Source: Symbiodinium natans
Taxonomy: Eukaryota; Sar; Dinophyceae; Suessiales; Symbiodiniaceae
Assembly (NCBI GenBank): GCA_905221605.1
Contig: CAJNDS010000044.1
Coordinates: 115,001 to 179,000, forward strand
DNA: 64,000 nt
Reading direction: 5' to 3'
Positions within the stretch are counted from its first letter, which is position 1. Each line of letters starts with the position of its first letter. Both the position numbers and the translations under genes were made by a program. Positions 9,859 through 21,276 of this stretch are shown piece by piece. Below the pieces are notes generated by a model. That model saw nothing but the letters and a program-made list of their open reading frames with translations, made no database searches and was not told the DNA's origin.

Positions 9859-12352
9859 GTGCAAGACAAGAGGATGGGCGTCACCGTCTTCTACAAGTCT
9901 TGCTGGGGCCAAACCTACGCACACTGCTGCGCACAGCAGGAGAGTGGTGTCGCGATGTTAGGTGGGGTGCACAGGGTAGTGCGTGTTTGGCGTGGTGTGG
10001 CGTCTTTTGACAAGAGTTGAGTGCATTGTAGAGGGAGAGGGATAGAGAGTCGCAAGAGACGAAAAGCCCCCTGAAGAGGACCGGTGGAGCGAGCTACCAG
10101 GGGTGGCGCTTGAGCCAAGCCCTTGCCATGCCTTCAGCAACGCCGAGGCTAGCGGCTGGTGACGGCTGGTGACGGCTGGTGCTAGTCGCCGCCAAGTCCG
10201 CTCGTGAAGGGGAGTGCTCTGAAACAAGTCTCACATATCATATAGAGAACGACAGCTTTCATTATTGGAATGGGTTCATATCACAACAACTGCCCCTTCT
10301 GAAGCCCATCCCTTCTTTTCGCCCTTCTTTCTCTGTGAAGTCTTTATTTGGTGAGGACTGGCTGGTGCTCTGCCTGCCTTATGCGCGGAGCCTGGAGCTC
10401 GTGATGAACGACGGCGGCCGTGGATGGGACAAGGCGCCTTCCCTGCCCCGTAAAAGGAGGGAAAAGGGGTAAAGACAGAGAGTTATGAGACACAAATGTC
10501 CTCAAGTTGTTGCTTTTCATCGAACACGTCAGAATATGTTTGATGTGCTGAAAAAAGCCCTTAGCTTTGGAGAGCATTGCTCAACTGCATCTTGAGATGC
10601 TTTCGGAATTGTGGACAACAAGGCCACTGTGGAAATCCGTCAAGTTGTCCGTCCATGCACCAAGGAAGAATCAAGTTGTGCGAAAGCCCTCGCGAAACGT
10701 TGCACTTGGCAGGGTTGCAGAAGCAGCTTTACCCCGCACCCAAGAAAAACAAAAAAAAACAAGATAGCGTCAGCCTAATAAGAGCGATAAAGCAAGGAAG
10801 AGCATCTCTCAGAGTTTCTCATAGTTTCACTCTCCTTACTCGAAGTGAGCAAAGGCCTCGGGCTGCTCTCCCGTTCTCTTTGTTCAGCGCCGACAAGAGC
10901 AAGAAGAAGAAGAAGAGAAAAAGAGAGAGCACTTCTCCAAGATAAGAAACAGCCCTGGAGAGGGGGGGGATTCACGCGGGCAACTTGCATGAGTCATTCG
11001 TCAAGCGAAAACGCATGCTAGATCACGTTGTGAAGCGCAACTCTTGTCGTGTTCCTGTTGTGTCCATGGGTGCTTATCAGAATTCAAGTCGTGTTGGCCT
11101 CTATCGATCTTTTCTATCAACGGGTTCACGCTTGCTGGTATCCTGTTGTCAGCGCAGTGGTCTCGGGAAAGGTAACCGGTAAGCAGTATGAAAGTTGGTG
11201 GGTGCGCAGCGTTGATATAATCGTTGAAAGGACCTAAAGTAGCAAACGCAGGGTTGGCAGAAACGTCAACAAGAAGAGAGGCAGGGGGAATCAACTGAGG
11301 CTCCCGGCGGCAAAAACTACAAGGTGATGACTCCCGGTGCTGTCCTGAGACAACCTATTCAGTTGATGGCTGGTACAGCGCATGCAGCAATGGCTGTTGA
11401 TGTGAATCGCTGTTTCCTAGCCACATGTGTGCTGGCTAGGGCCTTTGGTTCGCTCTCTCACTTCCGCTCCTGCCCGGATCAGTCGCTGTACCAAAACGTC
11501 GTACCTACCATGACAGCAAGCCGTGCAAGCTTGCTGGCTGGGGCTCCCTGCAATCCTTCAACTTTTACACAGTTCCGGATCCTTAGGAACGTCGGCAACG
11601 TCGGCAGGTCAGTCATTGTTGCTTCGCAGCTCATCATCAGCATCAGCATCGCCATCGTCATCACGACTATCATCATCAGAATCATGTAGCTGCAGTGCGG
11701 GTTGTCCCAGTACTGCAAGCCATGCTTCAATGGCTTCAGGTCACCCGGAATGTTGTTGCTTATTGTGAAGACGTTGCTCATCTAAAGGTATGTGGATTCT
11801 TGATCGGGGGGTGGGGGGATGAGGGAGTGCGCGAACTCGGGGGCGAGGGGGCACGAAGACTGGGTGCTAGGACAACGTTTCCTCCTCAGCACCGTGTGCA
11901 TTACAAGTGTTGTGTTTAGACACGCATGGGCCTTGCTGGCAGCTCTCCCCTGCGGAAAAAGCAGATTCTGTGTTCCGTTCGGTCTACTTTGATTCGAGTC
12001 TGGTGTGGGTGGTGCAGGGGTCTGCGTTGCAACACTAAGTCCGCTTTCCAAGGCCCAACGGCGTAGCCTCATACTCCGACCGGTCCTTGATGTTTTCGTG
12101 GTTTTCAGTTTGCTTTGCTAGCGGAGTATTTCCTTGCTTTGTTTGTCGCTCTGCTCTCCCCCTATATCCCTCTTTTGCTGCCCTCGTGTTTCTGCTATTT
12201 TCTGTTGTGTTTTGGTGTTTATGCTGCTTTCCACCCTCCCCTCTCCTCTGGTCGAGTGTTTTCCCTCCTTCCGAGGCGTCTTCGTTCTGACGCACGGGCA
12301 CCTGGACCCCGTAGCACTGCCGCCCCAGGAGCCTCAGGCTCTGGCCGCCGAG
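9859..12352 (+). CDS. CBM25-like starch-binding module B (multi-exon)
   Basis: Exons: 9859-9930 (MGVTVFYKSCWGQTYAHCC, the vt.fYk..W...H start), about 10391-10433 (LELVMNDGGRGWDK, the NDG..WD block) and 12276-12352 (VFVLTHGHLDPV, corresponding to the closing strand). The WDK exon ends at a GC donor after the AAG codon of the Lys, exactly as in module A (4985), so the intron is at a homologous position and the two modules probably arose by duplication. The middle W..PG exon was not found, and the frame from 10433 to 12276 needs a further exon. The last exon ends in a GC donor at phase 0 and joins the FN3 exon at 12491. Confidence 0.6.
11180..12270. other. Intronic stretch without recognised exon
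   Basis: Apart from a short CATCAT-rich run (about 11634-11685) and CT-rich sequence at 12165-12265 leading into the acceptor at 12274-12275, I see no family-like coding segment. It probably holds a small missing exon of starch-binding module B. Confidence 0.4.
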
Positions 12353-12490
12353 GCTGTCCTGAAAGGAAGATGGGACTATTGAGAAAATTGAGATGAGAAT
12401 TAAAGAAGCGGCAGAAAACCAAAAGATAGAAAAGAAAAAGGGAAAGAGGACTCGAAGAGGAGAAAAGGAATGCTCTAAGAGACAGTGGAG

Positions 12491-14282
12491 GCCGTGGATG
12501 GCTCACGCGTGCAGCTCCTCTGGGAGCCCGGCGCTCATTGAGAGTTCGGGAGGGAGAGAGAGGAGTTCAATATCCGATCCGGGACTGAGCGAAAAAAACA
12601 CATCGGAGCCAAAAGCCAAGAAATCAAGCCCAACAAAAAAAGGCCCTTGCTGCACGCTGCAAAGGCCGCCCGTCCTTGCCGACGGTGAGGCACCGGTGAA
12701 ATGCTTCCCGGCAATATGCGGCAATCTGTTCCAGCATTCTCTCGGAGATCTTGAAGCTTCAGCTTTAAATTGCATTGTTTTGCCCAGGCTACCGCATCTT
12801 CCGCAATGGCCGCGTCATCGGACAGACGGAAACAGCGCCTGCAGCCTTGTCTGCTGGCCTTGGCGAGCTTCAGGATCCAGCTTGTCATTCTCAGAATGTC
12901 GAGGTCATGCTACTTCCAAGACATCAACCTCTTCGCCTTCACCGACTACGAGTACTCCGTCGCCGCAACGGACCCAGGGATACCCAGGGACAGCGGCGCA
13001 ATCTTCAGGCCCAAGTGGCCACAACAAGAAGGGGGCTTTCAGGCTTTCACGAGCTTTCGACCACCGCTTTCGCTTCTCTGACTTGCGCCTTGGACCAAGG
13101 CCGTCAACGGACAGGACGTGGCTGGGTCGCTTTGCCCAGCCTTCCAGTATTGCAGATTATGTTCCATTTTGTTCTGCATTCTGTGGGTCGAGAGTTGCTC
13201 AGAGAGCGCAGAGTCACGAAGGAGAGGGCTCCCAAACCAGTAGGCTTACGTGGAAGCCTATAGGAGCCCTCTACCCCGCAGTTTGATGTCCTGAGGCCTT
13301 TGAGCGACGCGGCAAGCGTGAAGACCAAGCTCCCGGGACTGCCCACGGCACCGAGGAGAGCCGTCTCCTGTGAATTCCTCTCATGAGCACTCGAGTAGCA
13401 CTCGTCTCACATTGCCTTCACATTGCACATTGCCTTCACATTGCCTTCGCGCGCATCTCCTAGCTCTCGTAGCTCTCGTAGCTCTCGTAGCTCTCGACAG
13501 CGAGCCGTACTACGGAGGGAGAGCACTGAGAGCACGCCTAATCAGGTCCGTGTAGGGCCACTGCGTCCAGGAACTTGAGGGCAAACACCCGCAAGGATAG
13601 CGGGAAGCTGGTCGTGGGGCCCCAAATTCTTTGTGTCATCAAATCTCACTCTCTCTCTCTCACTCTCGTTCTCCTTGCTCGTTTTCCCGACTCTCAATTG
13701 AGGGGGGCATAGGGCAATGCAGGGCACATGGGGGGTTCTGGGCATGAGAGGTCTGCTTGGAGTGGGAGCCGCCTGCTGACTGCGGCGGGGCGCCTGTTGC
13801 ATCCTACGAGGCTCAAACAACACAGAAGCAAAACCTGAAGCTGGCATTGCTCTCTTTCTGTTTATCTGTTCATTGCATGCTCCTTTTTTTTTTCTCCCAA
13901 CGGAAGAGCGACATGTGCGCGCCAGATCCTTCGGGACGGGACGGTGGTGGACATCTACGAGGAGCCTCGCTGGCACTCATCTTCGCTTCTCCTCTCTCTT
14001 TCTCCCCTCGATCTCTTGAGAGATGCCTTCTCTCTCTCTCTCTTATCCTCTCTCTTTCTCTCTTCTCCTTTTATCCCTTAAAGATTCCCTCTCTGTGCAT
14101 CTTTGTGTTGCTGCCTGTTTTTAAAGAAGAGTCTCGCAAAAAGAGCCTCTCTGTAAAGCAAAGATCTGGTGTTCGGTTAGGTGCCCAACGCCCGGATCCG
14201 CAGCGAGGCGGAGGCCGCCAAGCCCCTGGACCCGGAGGCGAAGAGCGGGCTGCGAGCTGCGCTGCGCCAGCGCGCTCTCCGC
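12491..14282 (+). CDS. Fibronectin type III domains 3 and 4 (exons)
   Basis: FN3-3: 12491-about 12530 (AVDGSRVQLLWEPG, core Trp), about 12660-12700 (DGEAPV), 12788-about 12830 (YRIFRNGRVIGQT) and 12921-about 12977 (FTDYEYSVAATDP). FN3-4: 13100-13120 (AVNGQDV), 13751-13810 (VCLEWEPPADCGGAPVASYE), 13926-about 13970 (ILRDGTVVDIY) and 14181-14282 (34 codons, Ala/Arg-rich, LRAALRQRALR). 13120 to 13751 to 13926 join in phase 0 through GC donors. An exon-like segment at about 13282-13372 (KLPGLPTAPRR) looks like an FN3 start but lies out of order; it may belong to an alternative exon set. Several boundaries inside FN3-3 are approximate. Confidence 0.65.
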
Positions 14283-14677
14283 GTGTGGAGAGGAAGAGGG
14301 GAGAAAGAGGAGATGTGAGAAAGTTGAGAAAGTGAGAAAAAGGAGGAGAAAAAGGAGGAGAGGAGAAGGGAGAGAAGGGAGGAGAGAGTCGAAGTCAAAT
14401 CAGTCGAGAGTTCGTGAGGAGAATGAAGAGCGAGTGAAGAGAGTAGAGAGAAAGAGAGAAAGAGAGATGTCTGAACCCCAAACCCATCGATAGGCCAGGA
14501 GGAACAGAGGGGGGAAGTCGAACCGTAGCAGTGTCTTACTGAACCCCTACCTCCTGTGGTTTTTTGGCCAATGAGCCGGGCGCCCTCTCAACATGAGATG
14601 GAAGCCCACACAAACTGACCCGAGGCAGCACGCGCCCCTGGGGGCGGCCTCCCTTCGGGGGGGTCATGCGTGGGGGA

Positions 14678-14972
14678 GAGAGAAAGAGAGAAAGAGAGAA
14701 AGAGAGAAAGAGAGAAAGAGAGAAAGAGAGAAAGAGAGAAAGAGAGAAAGAGAGAAAGAGAGAAAGAGAGAAAGAGAGAAAGAGAGAAAGAGAGAAAGAG
14801 GGAAAGAGAGAAAGAGAGAAAGAGAGAAAGAGAGAAAGAGAGAAAGAGAGAAAGAGAGAAAGAGAGAACGAGAGAAAGAGAGAAAGAGAGAAAGAGAGAA
14901 AGAGAGAAAGAGAGAAAGAGAGAAAGAGAGAAAGAGAGAAAGAGAGAAAGAGAGAAAGAGAGAAAGAGAGAG
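14678..14972 (+). repeat. 8-base GAGAAAGA tandem array
   Basis: About 36 copies of GAGAAAGA with two single-base variants (near 14803 and 14869). Because 8 bases times 3 gives 24, all frames stay open, reading EREKERKR on + and SLSLFLSF on -. It is preceded by a GGGGGTCATGC word similar to the interspersed module seen at 38.9, 54.7, 58.2 and 59.6 kb. Confidence 0.95.
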
Positions 14973-15044
14973 AGTAGCTGTGGCCTTGGGGTGTTACATT
15001 TCGTTTCGTTGTTGGGTGTTGGGGGCTGTTCTCTGTTTGCTGAG

Positions 15045-18000
15045 GTGCGCAACCTCGACGAAGCTGTAAACTGTAAACGCTTGCCCGCACTGCCTCGGCC
15101 GGGCGGGCCCAAGCCACGGGAGGTGCACGTTGGTCCAAGCGATGCACCTCGGAGTTTCCACACAGTCGGGCTGCAGATGTGAAAAGCGCATCTTCTCAAC
15201 GCCAGCTGTTCCCAGGAGCCCGTCTTGGCATTCTGCCATCCTCTGCCATCCTCGGCCTTCCTCGGCCTTCCTCGGCCTTCCTCGGCTTTCTGGGTGTTTT
15301 TCTTTTTTCAGGCATCGCTGCACAAGGCTATCTATACTCAGAGCTTGGCTGCGGTTCGGTGTTTTCTGAGGTTGGAGGCTGATTTCCCCCTCGCATTGGG
15401 CGAGACTTCGTGTTCCTTACTTGCTTCTGTCTCCAAAGTCAACAAGTCGCAGGTTTTAACCGCGCTACATATTGGGGGGGTGGTATTTGGGAGTGTGGAA
15501 GGTGGAGAAGGGGTCTCCTTCCAGACACCTGTTGGCCGGGGCGAATATGGGCAGAAAGGTGGTTCGCCTGAATACTGGTTGTTGTCCATGCCAGAAACCC
15601 GTGCTAACCAACTGCGCCCGGTTCCACGGGCAGCCTGGACACAGGTATGTGGGCGCGCGGAGGTAATAAGAAAGAGAAGCAACAAGAGAAAAGTAAGTAA
15701 GGTAAATGGAGTAAGTGAAGCAAGTAAAGCAAGTAAAGTACGTAAGGTAAATAGAGTAAGCGCAGTACAGTACGAAAAGTAAAGTACAGTAAGTGAAGAA
15801 AGTGAAGGAAGCAAAGAGAGGAGAGGGCGAGAGAGAGAGTTCCCTGGCTTTATCTGGGCAGGCCGCTGCCGCGCGGCGCTGGGTGCGTCCGGGGCTCTGG
15901 GAAGCAAAGATAAGCAGAGCAGAGCGCTCGCACTCTTGAGAGCTACCGCTGCTGCTCCACACGATCATACTGTAGCGTGGCAACGGCAGAGCTCGTGCGT
16001 TTTGCAAACTCCTTCCGCTACCCCGTTACATGTCGACAACAATAGCATGACAAACAGTTGGGCATGTTGAAATGTTCTCCGCCGGACTTTTTCAAGAGCT
16101 CAAAATTGCGGCTGAGCTGCTGCCGCTCCTTCTCGCGATCCGGATATGCGAGAGCTGGTGCTTGGGTCCTTCACGAAGAGCTCCGAGAAGAGCGTCTCTA
16201 GACGCTGAAGAGACTGCAGATGTTGTGCAGAAGCTCCCAAAAGAGCTGAGCCGTTCAAAGGCACAGACACGAGCTTGGTCACATGGTCGACGAAGTCCTT
16301 TTGAGCAGCTGCTCCATGCCCATATTGTCCGAGGCGAGGTCACAGCCAGAAACGCAACAAAACTTTTGTCACAAGACGGAAGCAGATCCCGGCACAAGGC
16401 GAAGCCCATCCTTTTCGGAAAGCAAGGAGTTGCCCCCCCCCCCCCCCCCCACCCCCCCGAAGCCAGATTCAGCAAAGGCAAGCGACAAAACGATAGCGCG
16501 GCTCAGACTTCAGAGCCGGAGTTTACGGAGTTTTGTTCTTCTTACCCTATGTTTTTCTCTCTGTCTCTCTGTCTCTCTGTCTCTCTGTCTCTCTGTCTCT
16601 CTGTCTCTCTGCCTCTCTGTCTCTCTGTCTCTCTGTCTCTCTGTCTCTCTGTCTCTCTGTCTCTCTGTCTCTCTGTCTCTCTCTCTCTGTCTTCTCTGTC
16701 TCTCTGTCTCTCTGTCTCTCTGTCTCTCTGTCGTCTCTGTCTCTCTGTCTCTCTGTCTTCTCTGTCGTCTCTGTCTCTCTGTCTCTCTGTCTCTCTGTCT
16801 CTCTGTCTCTGTGTCTCTCTGTCTCTCTGTCTCTCTGTCTCTCTGTCTCTCCGTCTCTCCGTCTCTCCGTCTCTCCGTCTCTCCGTCTCTCCGTCTCTGC
16901 GTCTCTCCGTCTCTCCGTCTCTCTGTCGCTCTGTCTTCTCTGTCGTCTCTGCTGTCTCTGCTGTCTCTGCTGTCTCTCTGTCTCTTTGTCTTTCGCTCTC
17001 TCGCTCTCGCTCCCTCGCTCTCCGGCGCTCTCGCGCTCTCTCGCTCTCTCGCTCTATCTCTTTCTCTCTCTTCCCATGTCTGATGGTAGCTTGCCAGCCT
17101 TAACGGCCGCAGCGTCTCCATCTTCAAGCAGCGAGGTCCAGTTTAGCCAAGAGTGTCTTCGACAAGTTCTGGCCGTCTGCTCGTTGCACGCAATTTAAAG
17201 CTCGGCGTCATCTCGGACTTGTACAGATGAGCAAATACGAAAAACGCATTCAAAGTAAGCATTACGCCTGGATTCAGCGCTCGACGGCGCTTCTCTGCTT
17301 GTCCGATTTGTTAGCGCTTTGTGCGCCTGTTTCTTTCACAGACTTGAAGCACTGGAGAGGCCTTGCTTAGAGGGCGAAGGCCTCTCCACTTTGCAAGCAA
17401 AAGCGGTTTCAATCTTCTTGAAGGCCATGGCACCTTGTACCGGAGCAAAGCTTTGGTGCCTTCGCTTGAGCGACTGGGGCCTGCCCTGGCCTCCCTCACT
17501 GCCGGTACACCGCTGAACGTGTACCTCACTTCCCTGCTATGCTCATCGGAATCCATCAGAAACCTCAGTCCGTCAGGTACCTCCACCCGTTGGACACATC
17601 GGTTAATGCTTACTGTAGTTCGGTTGTAGATGAGTTAGATGGTCGGCCCGTCAGATGCCACCAGCTATCTCCCCCGACTTGCCCCCCGCCCCACTTGCCC
17701 CCCTCCCCCCGCCCCGCGTTTGCCCGTCAGAAACCTCTCCGTCAGTCGCGGGTGGATGGGTGAGACGCTCCTCCCCCGACATCCTGCCAAAAACCTCTGC
17801 CAATGTCGTCCGACTGTTGCGAGATGTTGCGAGTTTCCTTATCAGGTACTATCTACCACTATCTACTATCTACCTATCTACCTGCCGGCACAAACCTCGC
17901 CACGTCTCCAGTCAAGTACATCCGTCCGCGAGAGACCTTCCCTGGACCAAGTTGTGATGCCACATTTTTACCAGTCTACTCGTTTACTGCTAATCCTTTT

Positions 18001-18272
18001 TGTAGTTACCAATCCCTGTGCAAACCCCTAGTGACCTAGTGGTTGCTTCAGCTACTGTCACAAAATATCAACAACTTCTCTGCCTATGCGTAGGCATCTA
18101 GCCAGTGAGGTTCCACGTGCTCCTACTCGAACTTGAGTTGGTTCAAGGACCCCCGAAGCCTTGTCTTTTCTGAACCTGCAAAGAGAGCGCGCCGAAATCC
18201 GGAATGCTTCTCCAGGATGGGATGGCCTGGACGGATACCGATGCGCAGCTCGGCGAGTGCTACTCATACCAG
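15045..18272 (+). CDS. FN3 domain 5 region (partial exons)
   Basis: 15045-15132 (VRNLDEAVNCKRLPALPRP then KPREVHV) has the Pro-rich inter-domain start typical of FN3, an AG|G acceptor and a GT donor. 18216-18272 (WTDTDAQLGECYSYQ, matching strands E-F tDtd..Ge.YsYq) has an AG|G acceptor and a GC donor, 19 codons in phase 0. The middle of the domain was not found in the 3 kb between. A further candidate exon at about 15556-15651 (VVRLNTGCCPCQKPVLTNC) ends in a strong GTATGT donor but does not look like FN3. An open frame at 16072-16500 has protein-like composition without family match. Confidence 0.45.
15685..15795 (+). repeat. Degenerate GTAAGTAA-like array
   Basis: Roughly 8-9-base units built on GTAAGT/GTAAAG/GTGAAG just downstream of a GTATGT donor-like site at 15652. 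Many copies resemble 5' splice sites. Confidence 0.7.
16555..17066 (+). repeat. 8-base CTCTCTGT tandem array with CTCCGTCT subfamily
   Basis: About 60 units. The first half is CTCTCTGT; near 16850-16920 the unit changes to CTCTCCGT, then CTCTGCTG and CTCGCTCT. The block-wise change of unit indicates local homogenisation. The long Ser/Leu/Cys open frames through it are repeat artefacts. Confidence 0.95.
17353..17388. other. Perfect 12-base stem inverted repeat
   Basis: TGGAGAGGCCTT at 17353-17364 is the exact reverse complement of 17377-17388 with a 12-base loop. Function unknown; it lies in a stretch with no supported exon. Confidence 0.8.
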
Positions 18273-18583
18273 GCGACGCGGAAGCGGAGTGAGACGGCAG
18301 TGAGAGAGCGGCCCTTGAGAAAGTCGGAGAGAATCGGCAAACAACATGGGGGCCTTATCTCAAGGCCCAGCTCGACGGGCACATGTCCACTTTGCAAACC
18401 ATGGTGTTTAGGTGTTCCAGGAGCAGCTGAGCACAGGGTCTCCCCGCGCATCTTTGGGAAGATGAAAGATCGGATGTCTCCCAAGTAGGGACGGGAGCAG
18501 AAGGGGGGTGGCAGAGAGATGGTTCGAGATGTAGAAGCTCTCAGTGCTCTCGGCTCGTTCCCTTTTGTCTTGCTCTCAAAGAG

Positions 18584-19081
18584 GTGCGGGCTGTGCAGCT
18601 GGGCCCCGAACGGGCCACGCAGCTCAAGCAAGGCGGCGTGGTCCAGCCCGGAGCCCAAGTTGAGAGGAAGCTGAGAGGGGAACAAACAGGGAGAGGAGAG
18701 GAGTGGATGGAGTGGAGAAGAGAGAGCTGGAGAAGCTGGAGAGTGCCGAGAAGAAGAAGATGCTGGAGAGGGGAGATCTGGAGAAGAGAGGGCATCACAA
18801 AAAGGAGAAGGTGCGAGCTTGGAGCTGCGAGTCTCTCCCTCTCTCTCCGCCTTTCTTTCTGTCTTTCTCTTATTGTTGTTTCTTTTTGTTTCTTGCTTTC
18901 TCTCCTCTCATCTTCTCATCTTCTCATCTTCTCATCTTCTCATCTTCTCATCTTCTCATCTTCTCATCTTCTCATCTGTTTTCCTTAGCGCGCGGGAAAG
19001 AAAAAAGTGAGGCGCTGTGGCTCGCAGTTCCTGGACAACGTCCTCCCCGACGTGGTGGGCCCTGCGAGCGAGCCGGCGCAG
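18584..19081 (+). CDS. Linker exons upstream of amylase domain
   Basis: 18584-about 18660 (AG|G start; LGPERATQLKQGGVVQPG) and 19012-19081 (GSQFLDNVLPDVVGPASEPA, GC donor) have coding character without family match. They lie between the last FN3 exon (18272) and the first amylase exon (19403). The 18902-18976 TCTTCTCA array lies just before the second exon's acceptor. Confidence 0.4.
18902..18976 (+). repeat. 8-base CATCTTCT tandem array
   Basis: About nine copies; pyrimidine-rich, ending about 35 bases upstream of the acceptor at 19010-19011. Confidence 0.9.
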
Positions 19082-19402
19082 GCCCAGAGTCCACCGAATT
19101 GGGGACTCTAAGTGAGACTTTTTCTCTTAGAAACGTCTTCTTGCCTTACGTTTTCGACGTTCTGACCCCCTTTTTCCCAATGTTTCGAGGTACGTGCGAC
19201 GGCCTTCTTGGACCCACCGAAGCTCGGGGAGCAGAGGCACCTCAACGCATCCTTTGTTTCACCGTTTCACATTCGAAACACTTGCAGTTGGCTAGAGGTT
19301 TCGAAGGCCTCCATGGGACGTCGTATAACCTCCGGAATACCAACCAGGTGATATCAGCCTTAGAATGGTTTCCCCCCTCCCTTTATTTGAGATCCGCACC
19401 AG

Positions 19403-21235
19403 GTGCATCATCATGTTCCAGGCTTTCGACTGGGGCAGCCACAAGGTCCGCGCCGTGGATCTTTTCTGGCGCGCCTGTTTTTCATTCTTTTCTTAGATGT
19501 GTTAAGAGCGCATATGCACATGCGCTTTTGCGCTTTTGCGCTTTTTCTGGGTCGGTGAACAGGCCCCGAGCTGGTACAAAGTCTTGCTGGGCCTGCTGCC
19601 CGAGCTGCGCAGCGCAGGCCCGCGGTTCCCCCCGCTTGCTCTTTGGAGCTTCTCCGACTCTTTGCATGTCTCTCCCTCTCTCCCTCTCTCTCCCTCTCTC
19701 TCCCTCTCTCTCCCTCTCTCTCCCTCTCTCTCCCTCTCTCTCCCTCTCTCTCCCTCTCTCTCACTCTCTCTCACTTTCTCTCCCTCTCTCTCCCGCTCTC
19801 TCCCTCTCTCTTCTTTGTGAGTGATTTTGTGTGGAGAGGCATCAACATGTGCTGGCCTGGGCCCTGGATTGAGGAATAGTTTCCTCAATCAGTGGAGACT
19901 CTGTGTCGAGGAGTGCGCCGTGACAGGGGCTCGCGCTCTCTGAGCCGCAGGCTTCAACACACACACACACACACTCACTCGTTGATTTCACTTCTCACAG
20001 ATGATGCATTCTTTCCTCTTCCTCTTTCTCGAAATCTTTTCTCCTCTTTGTCTCCTTCCTCCTCTTCCTCCTCTTCCTCCGCTTCCTCCTCTTCCTCCCC
20101 TTCCTCCGCTTCCTCATCTTCCTCCTCTTCCTCCTCTTCCTCCTCTTCCTCCTCTTCCTCCTCTTCCTCCTCTTCCTCCTCTTCCTCCTCTTCCTCCTCT
20201 TCCTCCTCTTCCTCCTCTTCCTCGTCTTCCTCTTCCTCCTCTTCCTCCTCTTCCTCCTCTTCCTCTTTCCCTTTCCCTTTCTGTTTCTCATTCTCTTTAT
20301 CTACCGCTCTCTATCTCTCTCTTCCCCTCTCCCTCTCCCCATCTCCGGCGCAAATCTCTTCCGAGGCTTCCGCCCCCGTCTGACTCAGTGGACGACCATG
20401 GGTACTTGCCAAGGACGCAGTGATGCGGTGACCACGACGTAGCCATAAGGCCGACAAGGTCCAGCAAGGTCCGGCGAAGTCTCCAGTTGCAGTCGTGTTG
20501 CAGGAAGTGGTATGATGCCATCTGAGCTTCTGTGTTGTGCTGTTGGCTGCTGTTGGCTGCTGTTGTGGGTATGGAACGATTGGGTTTGTCTTGAGCTTCT
20601 GAGCCTTAGGTCTTGGACAACAACTATGGCACTGCCGAGGACTTTTGTTTCTTTGGCCTCGCACCTTGTGGAAATGCTCCACGTGCACGCCATCAGCAAT
20701 TGTGCCGTCAGTCTCTATTGTCAAAGAGCACAAGAGAGGAGTTGCAGCACCTCATCGGCAGCATGCACGAGCAGGCACACCGTCTCTCTTGGCTCCGCTT
20801 GGAGCTTTTCACTTTTGGCCAGCTCTCTTTCCTCTCCCTGCACACTTTTTATTCTTTTTCTTTCGTGTTCTGCGAATCCACTTCTCCCTCTCGCCTTCTC
20901 TCTGAGCCTCTGCCCTCTCCGTGCGAGGACATCGTGCCGATGCTGGACGTGGTGGTGAACCACCGCTGCGCCTCCTTGCAGGTCCCTTTTCGGAGTTGTG
21001 TTGGGGCAGGGCAGCAGGGAGAGTCAGGGTGATGTGAGGACTCTGCTGGACGATGGCTGAAGTTCGAGGAGATGGGAAAGAGAAGAGAGCAGTGCTTTTG
21101 AGAAGAGAGCTGCGGGAACTTCCTTGAAGTGGCGCAGCGCTTCTTCTTCTTCTTTTTCTAACATGTCCAGCTACAGTCTTTCCAAGATTTCCTCCGTTCT
21201 CTCTTCTTACTTTACAGAGAGAGAGCGAGAGAGAG

Positions 21236-21276
<41 letters not shown>

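Noticed and set aside
13282-13372. Start of FN3 domain 4 (KLPGLPTAPRR)
   Set aside because: It looks like an FN3 start but lies downstream of the AVNGQDV exon that joins in frame to 13751; kept only as a possible alternative exon.
20001-20423. Ser- or Pro/Leu-rich open frames
   Set aside because: Produced by a 9-base CTTCCTCCT array; only the last 54 bases (20366-20419) are a genuine amylase exon.
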